Source: Pontederia crassipes (taxonomy: Eukaryota > Streptophyta > Magnoliopsida > Commelinales > Pontederiaceae). From it: a stretch of DNA of 64,000 nucleotides. Numbering within the stretch: the stretch's first letter is position 1; each line of letters opens with the position of its first letter. Shown here in pieces: positions 26,406 to 38,448 of this stretch. The position numbers and the translations under genes were made by a program. The notes beneath the pieces are model-generated. The model was not told the DNA's origin and made no database searches. It saw only the letters and a program-made list of their open reading frames with translations. The stretch lies in contig CM060191.1 in assembly GCA_030549335.1 (NCBI GenBank), positions 56,927,947 through 56,991,946 of the forward strand, read 5' to 3'.

Positions 26406-28878
26406 TTAAACAAGGCAATTTTAATCCATTTGTTTTCATTCATTTTCAGTATTTTGCAAGAAGACTATTTATTGGCCCTTAGGCTGGATTTGTAGTTGAG
26501 GCCCGGACTGAGAACGACGTAGTTGTGAAGTTTTCACAAGGTGGCCCATTGGGCTTCACTTCTTTTTGCTATTATTTGGAAGTTATTTTCATTTAAGGCC
26601 CTGTTTTAGTGTAATGAAAATATTGTGGAATTACCTTTTTTTTATAACTCCACCTTGGATCTCAAATTTTTAAACCCTGCTCAAACAATTTTGATCTCCA
26701 CAGCAAAAGTAAGTAGAAACCTCGTCTTTACAACTAATGGATGTGTGACCCATAAACTAAAGTAACATAGGGTTTTGGATAATAAATCGAGAACATGTCT
26801 GCTAAGACAGAACCGTACCCTTCATTCACTAATAGATAAACAATTCCCTTTTCGAAAAAAAGAATACAGAGAATTTAATCTTCTACGTTGTTCTCAATAA
26901 TTTTGTTTGGGAAAGCAGAACAGAAAAGAGGCCAAAACTCATTACTGTGCTATGAATTATTATATCGTGTACCCAAAAACAAGGTTTTCCAATTCTTGAG
27001 TTCGCGTAGACTCATTTTACGTTCGATAAATTCGAGATGTAAATTCATAGAGTTTAAATGCATATGATCATAATTATTTTTGTACTTCATTTTCAATCAA
27101 CTCAATAATTATTCATCATTTCAAGATCCCTTATTCCACAAACTTTGTTCAAATGTTCCAAATGCTGGAGTAGCTAAAGATCGATAATCACTAAACCCTA
27201 ATGTATGAATAGATGAATAAATGAATAAAATATTTTGAGGCTTAGAGGGTTATACCAAAACTACAAATATGTGTCTTTTTTTATTTCTATACATATTTAT
27301 TTTTCAATTATACCTTCAAACCCAATTTAAATATCCAATTCTTCCATCTCCAACTCTACGAGCAAGTTCATACGAATTTATTTGATTCTATCGAGTTTCC
27401 TGCGTTCGAGTCTAAATCGAGTTCACTCAATTTTGTAACCTAGAGTCTTAAAAACGTACGATTACGACTCTCACTCGTGAGTTTAAAAACCTTGCCTTAA
27501 ATTGATAAAACAAATAGTAAAAAAATGATAACATGTGAGTTTCACATGACGAAATTTGTGTGGTACAAATATTTACTATTTATGTATGAGAGTTATGGTA
27601 TATTATAATATAATATTATTATTTTTGCTTGACATGAAAATTTTATTGGGTGATAATTCTTTTTGTTCATAAATATATCTCTTTGTGGCTTGTTTTATTT
27701 TGTTATTTTATCTATTGATCGAATTATTCTTAACCATTAAAAACTTACTTTTGAAACGTTATTAATAAATATCGTTGAAATAGAGTATTTGAACATTAGA
27801 AGTACAATAAATGCATAAGATATTTTAGTTTCAAATTTACCTTCTCACTACATTATTGAAGATACATTATAAAAGTGTTCTCGGGTAAAAATTATTGTTC
27901 AATAGTCTTTAGTACAACTAACTTAGTCAATGAACAAGTGTAAGTGATTCCTATGCTAGTCAATGAATAAATGTCTATAGACTCAAATATCATGATCAAA
28001 TCGTTCATATAACAAATGGTTTTTCATATAACGACCAATTCTTCAAGGTAATTAAATAAATAGAAAATTAGCTTGGCATAATGGTTGGCCTTATTGATTC
28101 ATCACACAATCCCATGCTCATAAATCATAATAGAGGAAATTAAATATAGAGAGTTACCATAGTTCCTCTTCTTAATAGGAAAGAAACTCTCTCAAATCCC
28201 ATTACTCATCTTATTCACTTTAGACTTCATCCATAATAAGTTATGTGCAAATTTTCTTGAGATCCAATATTATTAAAAGGTATTGCACATGTCCGTCTTC
28301 CCAGAAAAAAGTTTCTTCTAAGGATTACGAAAATGAAGTATTGGATCCAATCCATTCTCATATTGTTTATATCTTGATTTAATACAAAGTGTGAAGAATT
28401 ATCTTTGAATCAATATTCATTAAAATATTACTTAAATTTCCTAAAAGTGTTTTGATATATTCTAGAAGGATCAAAATGAGATTTGATTAAAAAGTTTTTT
28501 AAAACATTATGTTAGTCTATTTTAATATAAAATGATATTTATTTATTTAAAAATTTAGTTCTGTAGGATTTTTGTTGATCCAAGTTATAGGATTGAAATA
28601 TCAACTTGAAATCATAATATTTTGTTTAATCTATTTAGAAAAATTTTCATAAAAAAATCAACCAATATCTGATCCAATGTTATCATGCCCGGATCAAACA
28701 GTGGAGAGGTTTCTTGTAACACCCTCGGCCCAATCAAGATATTCTTTATTTTGGGCCATTGGCTCGCACGAGTTTAAAATACGTCTTGATAAGTGAAGAT
28801 GATAACTACATACAAATCCATGATCGCCTTTGTATTTTGTCCATATAAGATTATTCCATCAAACCATCTTGGTCCTTA
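24057..28878. other. Intergenic region, no gene recognised
   Basis: Nearly 5 kb of mostly AT-rich sequence. There is an AG microsatellite at about 26371-26402. The short open frames at 24309-25060 have no recognisable domain. Near 28678 a phrase similar to the start of the downstream hAT-like element (TGTTATCATGCCCGGATC) occurs once, possibly a relic of a related element. I see no other supportable feature. Confidence 0.4.
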
Positions 28879-30558
28879 CACTACAAGAAAATCGCGATTT
28901 TTCGACGGATAATTTTCGACGGTTCTAAATCCATCGCAATTTGCGACGGATTTTTCGACGGTTCCATTTTCGACGGATTTTTCGACGGTTATGACCGTCG
29001 AAAATAATTTATATTATTATTTAATTTTTTGACGATTAGGAACATCGATATTTTCGACGGATATCCATCCGTCGTAATTTCCGACGACTTTTCCGACGGT
29101 TACGATCGTTGGAAATAAAAAAAATAAATTATATATTTTTAATATTATTATTAATTTTTTTCGACGAATTTTCCGACGGTCACGACCGTCGGAAATTAAA
29201 AAATTAATTATATAATTTATTATTTTATTATTTTATTTTTTGACGATTAGGAACGTCGATATTTTCGACGGATATACATCCGTCGCAATTTCCGACGACT
29301 TTTCCGACGGTTAGGACCGTCGGAAATAAAAAAATTAAATTATATATTTAAATATTATTATTAAATTTTTTTGACGGATTTTCCACGGTTATAACCGTCG
29401 GAAATAAAAAATTAATTATATAATTTATTATATTATTATTTAATTTTTTGACGATTAGGAACGTCGATATTTCCGACGGATGTCCATCCGTCGCAAAATT
29501 CGTCACAATTTCCGAAGGTCGTAACCGTCGGTAAATGTATAATAGTATCATATATAAGAGTATTTTATTAATATAACTAGCGACGGTCCAAACCGTCGCA
29601 ATTACCGACGGTTTTGACCGTCGGTAAAGATTACCGATGGTTCAAACCGTCGGTAAAATAAAAAATAAATATTATATATAACTAAATAAAATAAAAATAT
29701 TTATTATTTATGTTTTCGACGGCCGAAACCGTCGGTAATTAAAATTTCGTTATCCCGCTTTTTTTCCCTTTTCCCGCTTTCTTTCCACTTTTTTCCTTTA
29801 TATATTTTCCCTCCTCCCTCTTCTCTCTCCCTCCTCCCTCCACTCCTCTCTCTCCCTCCTCTCCTCTCTCCCTCTCCCGGCCGCGAGCACCGGATCGGCC
29901 TCTCCCACGCGCCGGACGCCGGTACCCTCCCACACCGAACGCCGGCGACCCTCTCCCGCGCCGACGTATCTCTCTCTCCCGCGCCGACGTATCTCTCTCT
30001 CTCCAGTGGCCGGATCGGCCGTCAGGCGGCCGGGATCCGAACGCCAGTCGGCCGGATCCGGCGCAGGCGGCCGGATCCAGCCGCTAATTTTTTTATATTT
30101 AAAAAATTATTTGCGACGGTTGCGACCGTCAAAAGATCGACGGTTGCGACGCCCGTCTAAAGTTTCGACAGTTGGGACCGTCGAAAAGTTGCGACGGCTC
30201 GGACCGCCGGCCTTTTCCGGCGGTTGCAACCGTCGGAAATATCGACGATTCGGACCGCCGGCCTTTTCCGGCGGTTGCAACCGTCGGAAATATCGACGGT
30301 TCGAACCGCCGAGGACTTTTCCGGCGGTTGCAACCGTCGGAAAATTTCGACGGGTCGAACCGCCGGGGACTGTTCCGACGGCCAGAACCGTCGATATTTT
30401 CGACGAATTTTTTTCAACCGTCGCAAATCCGTTTGCGACGAGCGTTTTTCCGACGGATCGATTCCGACTGAAAAACCATCGGTAATTGCATTACCAACGA
30501 TTTTCGGACTGATTACCGACAGTTTGGACCGTCGGTAATCATCATTTTTCTAGTAGTG
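28879..30558. mobile_element. Non-autonomous CACTA transposon with 3-bp target duplication
   Basis: The element starts CACTACAAGAAAATCGCG and ends with the inverted terminus ATTTTTCTAGTAGTG. It is flanked on both sides by TTA (28876-28878 and 30559-30561), the 3-bp target duplication expected of CACTA elements. The interior carries dozens of subterminal repeats of the form CGACGG plus a variable spacer plus CCGTCG, in both orientations (28905-29730 and 30110-30540). The centre holds a CT-rich stretch and GC-rich CCGGAT repeats (29740-30090). Open frames at 30006-30538 are by-products of the repeats. There is no transposase, so mobility would need a trans-acting enzyme. Confidence 0.9.
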
Positions 30559-30566
30559 TTAATACC

Positions 30567-31788
30567 AATGTTATCAGGACCGGACCGGACAACGAACCAA
30601 AAAAGTTTTCATTTCAGGTCGAACCGGTCAGACCGGTCGATCAAACCGGTCAGACCGATCGGTCAAACCGGTTAATAATAAAATATTAGAATTTAATATA
30701 ATTCATCAAATTACTAAATTATTTATGTAACAAATATATACCAAAAAAAAATTAGACAATAAGATAAAAGATTATAATAAAATTAAACTATAATATTTTA
30801 AAGTCTAACAAATTTAAGTCATAAAATAAAATATTGTAATCATATTTTTTAATAAGATAAGATATTTTATAAATTTTCTTATGTTTCCTGGAGGGACAAC
30901 ATGAACGTAAAGTGGGGGTAGCCGAAATGAGGATGTTGAGATGGATGTGTGGTCATACAAGATTAGATAAGATTAGGAATGACCATATACGTGAACGAGT
31001 CGGAGTGGCTCCTATTAGTGAGAAAATGGTAGAGAATCGTTTGAGATGGTTTGATCATGTTCAGATAAGACCATTAGATGCGCCAGTAAGAAGAGTAGAT
31101 CAAATAATCTGAAGTCCGATTAAAAGAGGGAGAGGGAGGCCAAGGCGGACACTTGACAAACTAATAAAGCAAGATCTATTGATGAATAATATACCGAAAG
31201 GTTTGGTTACTAATAGAGCGGAATGGCATCGTATGATTCATGTAGCTGACCCACCTAGTGGGATAAGGCTTTGTTGTTATTGTTGTTGTTTCCTGGAGGC
31301 TTGATAAAAATTGAAATTCTCTCTCTTGAGATTTGTCATCTCTCTCACGCATCTCTCTCTTGTTCCCACTTCCCACCTCTTCACTTTTATTATCTATGAC
31401 GCATTTCTCTATTTCCCATCATCTTTCCTCTCTCTCACACGTCTTTCTCTCTCTTATTCCCAAGGGTCCCAACGTCTTTCCTCTCTCTCTACTTTCTAAC
31501 GAATCCCTCTTTCCCAATGTCCCTCAATTCATGTACTGGTTCTTTCTCTCCCTTACATGCGCATGCATGTACCCTTTGGTTATCCCTCTCTCACTTCTCT
31601 CTCTCTCTCACGCGAGTTGTGACATCGCGCCCGGTTCAACGAGTTCGCGATTTATTCCGATTTTTGACCGGGTTTGACCGGTTTAACCCGGTTCAAAGGG
31701 CAGTCCAGTTTTAGTCGTCAGATCAAGTCGCGTTGACACGCGGTCGACGATCGGACCGGTCGGTCCGGTCCGGTCCTGACAACACTGC
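30567..31788. mobile_element. hAT-like non-autonomous element with 8-bp target duplication
   Basis: TTAATACC flanks the element on both sides (30559-30566 and 31789-31796). The ends are imperfect inverted repeats: the left starts AATGTTATCAGGACCGGACC, and the right end read in reverse starts GCAGTGTTGTCAGGACCGG. An 8-bp duplication suits the hAT superfamily. Subterminal regions are full of GACCGG/CCGGTC (30580-30675 and 31665-31780). The right interior (31300-31620) is CT-rich. A truncated LINE is inserted inside. No transposase is present. Confidence 0.75.
30895..31286 (+). mobile_element. 5'-truncated LINE, 3' end of the reverse-transcriptase ORF
   Basis: The translation around 30912-31112 carries the end of a plant LINE ORF2: EMRMLRWMCGHTR, then ENRLRWFDHV and DAPVRR. 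A KRGRGRPRRTLDKLIKQDL-like continuation follows after a stop. It finishes in a TTG-rich 3' tail near 31271-31290. A 13-bp target duplication, TGTTTCCTGGAGG, brackets it (30882-30894 and 31287-31299). This is the hallmark of target-primed reverse transcription with heavy 5' truncation. The frame has stops, so it is inactive. Confidence 0.88.
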
Positions 31789-31796
31789 TTAATACC

Positions 31797-33691
31797 TTTG
31801 ATCACAAGAACCCAGACTTATAATTCCATTTCTACGTCCTTACAACCGTCACAAGTTCTCCTATCATTCTACCCAGTGTGTGTTTTTAGGTTATCCCTCT
31901 CAATTTCATGGATGTCATTGACTCAACCCTTGTACCGGCCACATCTATCATGCTCGCCATGTCACCTTCGATGAATACACGTTCCCTTTTGCCACATCAA
32001 TACTATATATGCAGCGTCCCCCACATAGTCTTCTCTTGCGTTAGCTACCCCTCCAAGATAACCTTTAGCGTCCACATCCACTAGCATATTGCTGTCTCCA
32101 ACCCTGTTATCTCCACCTGACCTTCGTCCTTTTGAACGCATGACACTTCAACCTCGCACTTCTATCAACTATCGCCACCTTGTTGGCCTTTCCTATCCAT
32201 CTGCTAACCATGTCAAGTCTACCAGCAATACACTGCCTACCCTCACCTCCTTTACTGCCAACATTCATCTTGCATAGCGCTCAGCCATGGCTACTGAGAT
32301 TACCTGTCGAATGGTATACCCTTTTTCCTCAAAATTTGCCGATGCCTATGATTGGATGCAAGTGGATCTTTAGAATCAAATACAAACCGGATGGCACATT
32401 GGAATGTCACAAGGCTCATCTTGTTGCTAAGGATTTTCATCAATAGGCGGGCATCGACTATTTTGACACCTTCAGCCCAATGATTAAGCCGATGACTATA
32501 CATGAGGGTCCTCACCATTGTTGTGTCTCGCGGTTGGCCTCTACGTCAACTCGATATCAGTAATGCTTTTCTTCATGGCGACTTGCAAGAGACAATATAT
32601 GTGTTGCAGCCTCTTGGATTTGTTGATAAATTTTTTCCACACCATATTTGTCACTTACAAAAATCTCTTTATGGTCTAAAATAGGCTCCACGAGCATGAT
32701 TCTTCAAGCTTCACTAAGATCTTATCTCTTTTGACTTTCAAGTATATAGAGTCGACACGTCTCTCTTTGCTTACTCTTAGGGTGATGCTCTTCTATATGT
32801 ATTAGTTTATGTCGATGATCTCATCATGACTGGGTTCTCATCTAGTTGCTTGGAGTCACTTTTCCATCATCGAAGTGCAACATTTGCAATCCGAGACATT
32901 GGCCCTCTCTCTTACTTCCTTGGCATCAAAGTTCTTCGCGATGGTGCAGATTTGATTCTCTTCCAGAGAAAGTATATTACAAATCTCTTGCGACAGACAC
33001 ATATGCATGCTGCCAAGTCTATCCATTCTCCCATGGACACTACACTGTGTGTCCTCTCCTTACCAAGTTGTTCTCGGACCCACAATTATATTGTCATTCC
33101 CTCTTAGGATCATTAGCAACTTGTGAAGCGTATCTTATATTATCTCAACTATAATACTAATCATGGACTCTGCATTTCTCGTTGCTCTTCTGCCACACTG
33201 CATAATTTTCTCTGATGTTGCTTGGGCTGGAGGCCAGATAGATCGAAAATTCGGCGGGTTCACTATCTACCTCAGTAACAATCTTATCTTTTGGTCTACG
33301 AGGAAGCAACATGTCACAGTCCTCCAATGAGTCTGAATACAAAGTTCTAGAAGATACTACAGTCGAGTTAATCAAGCTTACATCTCTTCGCTATCTCCAC
33401 CCTAATCCTCTGGTGTGACAACATTGGTGCCACATACCTTACTACAAATTCCATGTTTCACGTTCGAACAAAGCACATTGAAGTAGACTATCATTTTGTT
33501 CGTGATGAGGTCATACACCGCCGGCTCTTCGTCCGATTCATCTCCTCCAAGGACAACATTGTTGGCATTATGACAAAAACTATGGAACTCGCTTCAAGTT
33601 CTTACGTTATAAGCTACGACTGTGTTCGCGCCCTCCCTAACTTGTCGGGGTGTATTAGCATATCTATTCAATAGATATTCTGATATGATTT
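31797..33691 (+). mobile_element. Degenerate Ty1/copia element, integrase end to start of 3' LTR
   Basis: Plus-strand relics in order: the integrase C-terminus (FLGYPSQFHG-like at about 31870, then HARHVTFDEYTFPFAT at about 31950); reverse transcriptase (GCKWIFRIKYKPDGTLE at 32350, [12 protein letters not shown] at 32545, LYVLVYVDDLIMTG at 32800, YFLGIKVLRDGADL at 32915); and RNase H (FHVRTKHIEVDYHFVRDEV near 33455). There are many stops and frameshifts. The coding relic ends near 33640. LTR-like sequence starting TGTATTAG (about 33651) is then interrupted at 33691 by the next element. Its continuation appears at 42700. The 5' part is not seen, and the hAT-like element abuts it on the left. 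Confidence 0.8.
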
Positions 33692-33910
33692 TGATACGAT
33701 GCTTAAAAATAATTCTTGAGTGACCTAAACAATATATGATAATCAAAGAAACGAGATCAAACGAATTTTCAGGCAACGAAATATCAACCTCAAGATTACC
33801 AATGAACCAGGCAATCAATATTATAAATAGATTGATTTAATCACAATATTACAAACCTTATAATTAACAACGAAAGTTCCCGAAGAACGGGTTACAAAAG
33901 TTCCCTCACA
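33692..33910 (-). repeat. Left LTR, first part
   Basis: It aligns throughout with 42021-42244 of the right LTR, sharing AATATATGATAATCAAA and AAGATTACCAATGAAC. Homology stops at CCCTCACA, where the insert begins. Confidence 0.8.
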
Positions 33911-34049
33911 ACATGCATTACGATCATAGAAATTAAGTAATATTTAACTTAACATACATTAGTTCATAACTTTCAAGTAATTAAGTAATATTTAACTTCA
34001 TGCATTAATAATTAACTTAACATACATGGTGGTGGGCTAGTACCTTTTT

Positions 34050-34860
34050 AACTGATGAGGGATGGCGACGGACGGCGGTGGAGGAAAGCGGTAGGCGACG
34101 ACCGACGAGCGGACGAGGCGGAGGGTGGAGGAGGAGAAGGAGGAGGCGGTGGAGGCGGAGGCTGACGTCAGCGCGGTGGCGGAGGGCGGTGGAGTAGGCG
34201 GAGGCGACGGTGGAGGGCGGCAGAGGGGCGCGGTGGAGGTGGTGGACCGGCGCAGTGGAGGAGGCGGTGGAGTAGGCGGAGGGCGCGGTGAAGGAGGTGA
34301 CGGCGGAGGGCGGACGTTGGAGGAGGAGGCAGAGGGCGGTGGAGGCGGAGGGCGATGGAGGGGCGCGGTGGAGGAGGAGGCGGCGGTGGAGGCGGAGGGT
34401 GGCAGAGGCGGACGTCGGCGCGGTGGAGGAGGCGGCGGAGGCAGACGTCGGCACGGAGGGAGGATGAGGAGGAGGCGGTGGAGGCGGAGGCGGACATCGG
34501 CGCGGTGGCGAAGGGCAGTGGAGGAGACGGAGGCAGCAGTGGAGGGCGGCGAAGGTGGCAGACGAGCGCGGTGGAGGAGGCGGTGGAGTAGGCGGAGGGG
34601 CGCAGTGGAGGAGGCGGAGGCAGAGGGAGGACGTCAAAAGGGGGGGCAGTGGAGGCGGAGGGCGGCGGAGTGGTGCGGTGGAGGAGGCGGCGGCGGTGGA
34701 GGCGGAGGGCCGCGGAGGTGGATGTCGGCGCGATGGAGGAGGCGGACGTCGGCGCGATGGACGTCGGGCGTCGGGCGTCGGAGGTCGGGCGTCGGAGGTC
34801 GGAGGTCGGGTGTCGGAGGAGGAGGGTCGGACGAAGAAGAGTAAAATAGTAAAAGTGAAA
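34050..34860. repeat. GC-rich GGCGGTGGAGG-type low-complexity block
   Basis: About 800 bp of imperfect short repeats of GGCGGTGGAGGCGGAGG type, with almost all G on the plus strand. Long open frames exist in several frames of both strands because stop codons are rare in such sequence. They encode Gly/Arg- or Pro/Leu-rich products without a domain and are not called as genes. Runs of GG make G-quadruplex formation on + plausible. Confidence 0.8.
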
Positions 34861-35891
34861 ACAAAGAAGAGGGGTTAGGGATTTAAGTAAATTTGTTAGC
34901 GTCGCCCAATAACGCGACGCTACGTAGTCGCCATGTAGGCGTCGCTTCTATCAAAATTCGGCTAGTGCGGTGCTATGGAGAAGCTAATTGGTAGCTAAGC
35001 TAACGTAGCGACACTATAGCGTCATACGGGCGTCTCCATAGAATTTTTTTAAAATATAGCATCTTTTTCAAATTTTTTAGTATGTAAGAAATTTTATTTA
35101 TCAATATAGCGTCTCATCGCATTGTGTCCCGTTCCAATTGTTTTATTTCCTACTGACAATTTATCATGTATGTATATAAAATTATAAATCTAAATGTATA
35201 TATGTCTATAACAAAATTGCGTGTGTATATATATATATATATACACCTATAATATATGCATATGTATATGTCTACATGTGGGAGATTAAGTATTATAAAT
35301 CTATCATGTATGCATGTCTATATGTATTATAAATATATATGAATATGTATACGTCTATACATGTGCGAGTCATATAACGTGTATATGTATACGTATTCGA
35401 AGTGAATATATGTGTATATGTTTATATGTGTGAGCTTAAGTGATAATAATATGTATATATGTACTTATTATATATAAGTATAAGTATATACACATATTTA
35501 TATGTGTGCCCGATTAAGCGAGGGGATAAGAAGTTGGCTAAGGAGGCGCAATACAGATGCTATTGAGTCGCTAGGTACTTTTAGCGACCACGTAGCACCG
35601 AACTAGCGTCTAAAACCTTGTGGCGTCTCAATAGGGCGACGCTATAGAGACGTCAATAGTGTCACCATGGCGTCGACATCACCTGCGGCTCTAGTTAGAT
35701 GCGAAAGTGACACTATTGAGTCTCCACCGTGACGCTAAAAAGGGATAATTTGTAGCAAATTACTCTCTTAATTCAACCATCGTAATTTCATGTATATATA
35801 ACATAAAATGGGATTAAGTGTATATATTTAGTAGATAACATAAATAATGTGTAACAAATTATATATTTAGGAACACTCCTATCATGTAAAA

Positions 35892-35931
<40 letters not shown>

Positions 35932-37388
35932 GAGGAATATTAGGGTGCTACCACACCTTTGTGGTACCACACCTTTGTGGTAGCACCCTGTGTCCACATA
36001 TTTAGAATCATCTGATTTGAAATGGATGGATCAGATGCATTCACGCAGGTTCAGTTTTATTCATCCGGTTCGAGAGCGCTGGTTCGCGACCCTTCGTGCG
36101 TGATTCCTCCATTCGTCTCGTGCGCGAATCGACGACTGCGTGAGGTTCGACGATCTACGGCGCGAGCTCCGGCGATCCACGGAGCTCCGGTGAGGGAATA
36201 TCAGCGAGGCGAGGGGTTCAGATCCACACCGAGACACATACAAAGCGGACAAAGGACAACGGTTCTTTGTACAAGAGAAAAGGGGGCAATCTCACCGACT
36301 AAGGATGGCTTGCGCTGAGGGCGGCTGGCGACGATCGATGCAGGGTTCGTAGATCTCGGATCTCAGGGCGCGTCTTCTCCCCTCTGTCGCCCAACGTCGT
36401 CGCCCGAATGCCGTCGTCACCTAGCGCCATCATCATTGCCGACGACGAAGGACGGCTTGCACGTTTGGCGATGGCGGATGCAGGGTTCACAGATCTTAGA
36501 TCTCATGGCGCATCTTCTTCCCTCTGTCGCCCAACGTCGTCTCGCGGTGTTATCGTCGTCATCGCCGACACTGCAGAGAAGGGGATGGTTCATCGTGTGC
36601 AGTGAAAAAAGGGATGCATCGTCGTCGCCGCCGGCCCCCTCTTCCTTACAGATTGCCGCAAATTGCTCCTTTGTCGATGCCGGAGAAGATGCACAGATCC
36701 GATGCGCAAACTTCTCCCCCTGAATCGCTCCCCTCCAATCACTCCTCTCGTAGATCGGGAAGGCGATCGTGAGTTCATCTCTCTCTGCCAACATCAGAGA
36801 GGGCAGAGGTCGTCTCTCTCGGCCGACATGGTAGGTGATCGCGCATGGAGTGTCATCTCTCTCATGCATGGAGGGCGATCGTGCGTAAGGTGATCGGTGT
36901 TCGTGCATGGAGGGAGATCGAGCGTCATCTCTCTCGGCCGACATCTAATCGGCGTTCGCACATGGATAGTTCCGGCATGTTTCCTCTCCCTTTATCTCAC
37001 ATGTCTCTCCTCCTTTCCCCTCTCACGCATCCCCCTCCGCAATCTCTCTCTTTGCGCAATCATAGGAATCCGACGCTGTGCTTGCCGCCGCCGCCGCCCG
37101 CCTCCACAACGCCGGAAGCCACCACCGTGTGTGCCGCCGCCCTCCTCTGCCCCGTCTCCTCGATGTCGAAAGCCGATCATCGCCCCCCCCCCCATGTGAC
37201 TGAACCACTCCTCCACCGATTGAACTGCTGCTCCTCCAACCATCTGAACCGCTCGAACCGGCATGAACTGCTTCAACTTCTCATTTGAACCGGCGCGCAC
37301 ACATCAAGGTCGTCCATCTCAGATCGGACGGCTCTGAATGTGTGGGCGCAGGGTACTACCACAAAGGTGTGGTAGCACCATAATATTC

Positions 37389-37391
<3 letters not shown>
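35932..37391. mobile_element. TIR element of unknown superfamily, GGTGCTACCACACC ends
   Basis: The left end (GAGGAATATTAGGGTGCTAC from 35932) and the right end read in reverse (GAGGAATATTATGGTGCTAC from 37391) match over about 35 bp, including ACCACACCTTTGTGGTA, with one mismatch. Just inside the left end a second copy forms a near-palindrome (35943-35988). The 1.4-kb interior is GC-rich and gene-like in composition (36060-37270) but has stops in all frames and no domain I can name. It may be captured genomic sequence. A target duplication cannot be read because the element sits in TA/CT simple sequence. Confidence 0.65.
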
Positions 37392-37423
<32 letters not shown>

Positions 37424-37993
37424 ATCGTGTAATACATATATATAATATGGGTAATCATGTACGAATACATATATATGTTGATAATACTAATACAATAATA
37501 ATACTAATATAATATTTAATTAATTTATTGATTAATATATAGTATATATAATTTATAGGGTTTAGGGTTTAAATATAAAACAAATAGTGATATAAATATA
37601 GATAACCTAAGAATACTTGTCAAGTAATCACATTAGCATCTACATAGCGTCGCGTAAGCATGTGGCGCCAGATAGCGTCTCGTTAGAGCCGCAAACAGTG
37701 AGACGCGAGCATAGTGTTGCGAGTTGTCGACGCGAGAATGGCGTTAGGTTCTCCCACGCTTTTTCGCTCCGCGGTGCGCAATAGTAGCATCTACGTAGCG
37801 TCTCCATTACGTCATGTTTAGCGTCTATTTCTTGAATAGCTAAGAACACGCTAATAAGACGCTATAGAGAGGCAAATAGCGTCTCATTTTTTAGACGCAA
37901 GGTAGACGCCATAAAGGCGCTAGTAACCTCTCGATAGCGTCACGCGTTATGAGACGCTACATTGCGTCGCCAATAGCCCATTTTTTTGTAGTG

Positions 37994-38448
37994 GCAAAAG
38001 CAATTAAGCCATAATTCAATATATTCAAATATGTCTAAAATGATTACAAATACCAATATTTATAGGCCCTAGAAGTCAGAATTTGGGTGAAAGAAAAGGT
38101 CCTAATTTAGCCTACAAGTAAGGTAACTAGTTTCTTGAAATAAGCGAATCAATTTTCTCTTACAAATCTCAGTAGAATTTTTATGTAAAATTAATTTCGA
38201 AAATTTTAAAAAAATATGGTTAAATCATGATTTATTTGGCCCAAATTATATTGTCTCTTCATACGGCCCAATTAGTAATATGTTGAAATCAAACTCGATC
38301 TTATAATTTGATCAATTGTAAATCGCAAATATTGTTATATCTTTAATCTCTTTGTGTTTAAGATCCACAACATTATCTGATCATCGAACTTTTTTAGAAC
38401 ATTCTTCTATCACCGGCTGCAATTATGGGCATTTTCAGATTCATATCA
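37994..38448 (-). repeat. Left LTR, second part
   Basis: It aligns with 42245-42699: both contain AATTAAGCC/TCATAATTCAAT near the start and CACCGGCTGCAATTATG near the end, finishing TTCATATCA. Confidence 0.8.

Larger units (their letters stand above)
33911..37993. mobile_element. CACTA-like insert splitting the left LTR
   Basis: The right terminus is CCCATTTTTTTGTAGTG (ending 37993); in reverse it starts CACTACAAAAAAATGGG, a CACTA-type end. LTR homology resumes at once (GCAAAAGCAATTAAG). Subterminal-style repeats of GCGACGCTA / TAGCGTCGC type occur at about 34893-35060, 35530-35740 and 37620-37980. The left end, starting near 33911, does not show a CACTA terminus, so it is truncated, rearranged or composite. 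Inside are a GC-rich low-complexity block, a TA tract and a nested TIR element. No transposase was recognised. Confidence 0.6.

Noticed and set aside
30006-30538. Open frames of 99-159 codons with repeated CNRR-type motifs
   Set aside because: They are translations of the CGACGG subterminal repeats of the CACTA element in several frames, not a protein family.
29580-30540. Regular spaced repeats resembling a CRISPR array
   Set aside because: The repeats are short, variable and in both orientations, inside a CACTA element of a plant genome. Spacers are not unique inserts of constant length.
34017-34878. Long open frames on both strands in the G-rich block (up to 239 codons)
   Set aside because: Low-complexity sequence with few stop codons. 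The products are Gly/Arg or Pro/Leu repeats without a domain.
36022-37300. Open frames of 95-175 codons in the GC-rich interior of the TIR element
   Set aside because: Overlapping frames on both strands without a domain. They are treated as cargo of the element rather than genes.
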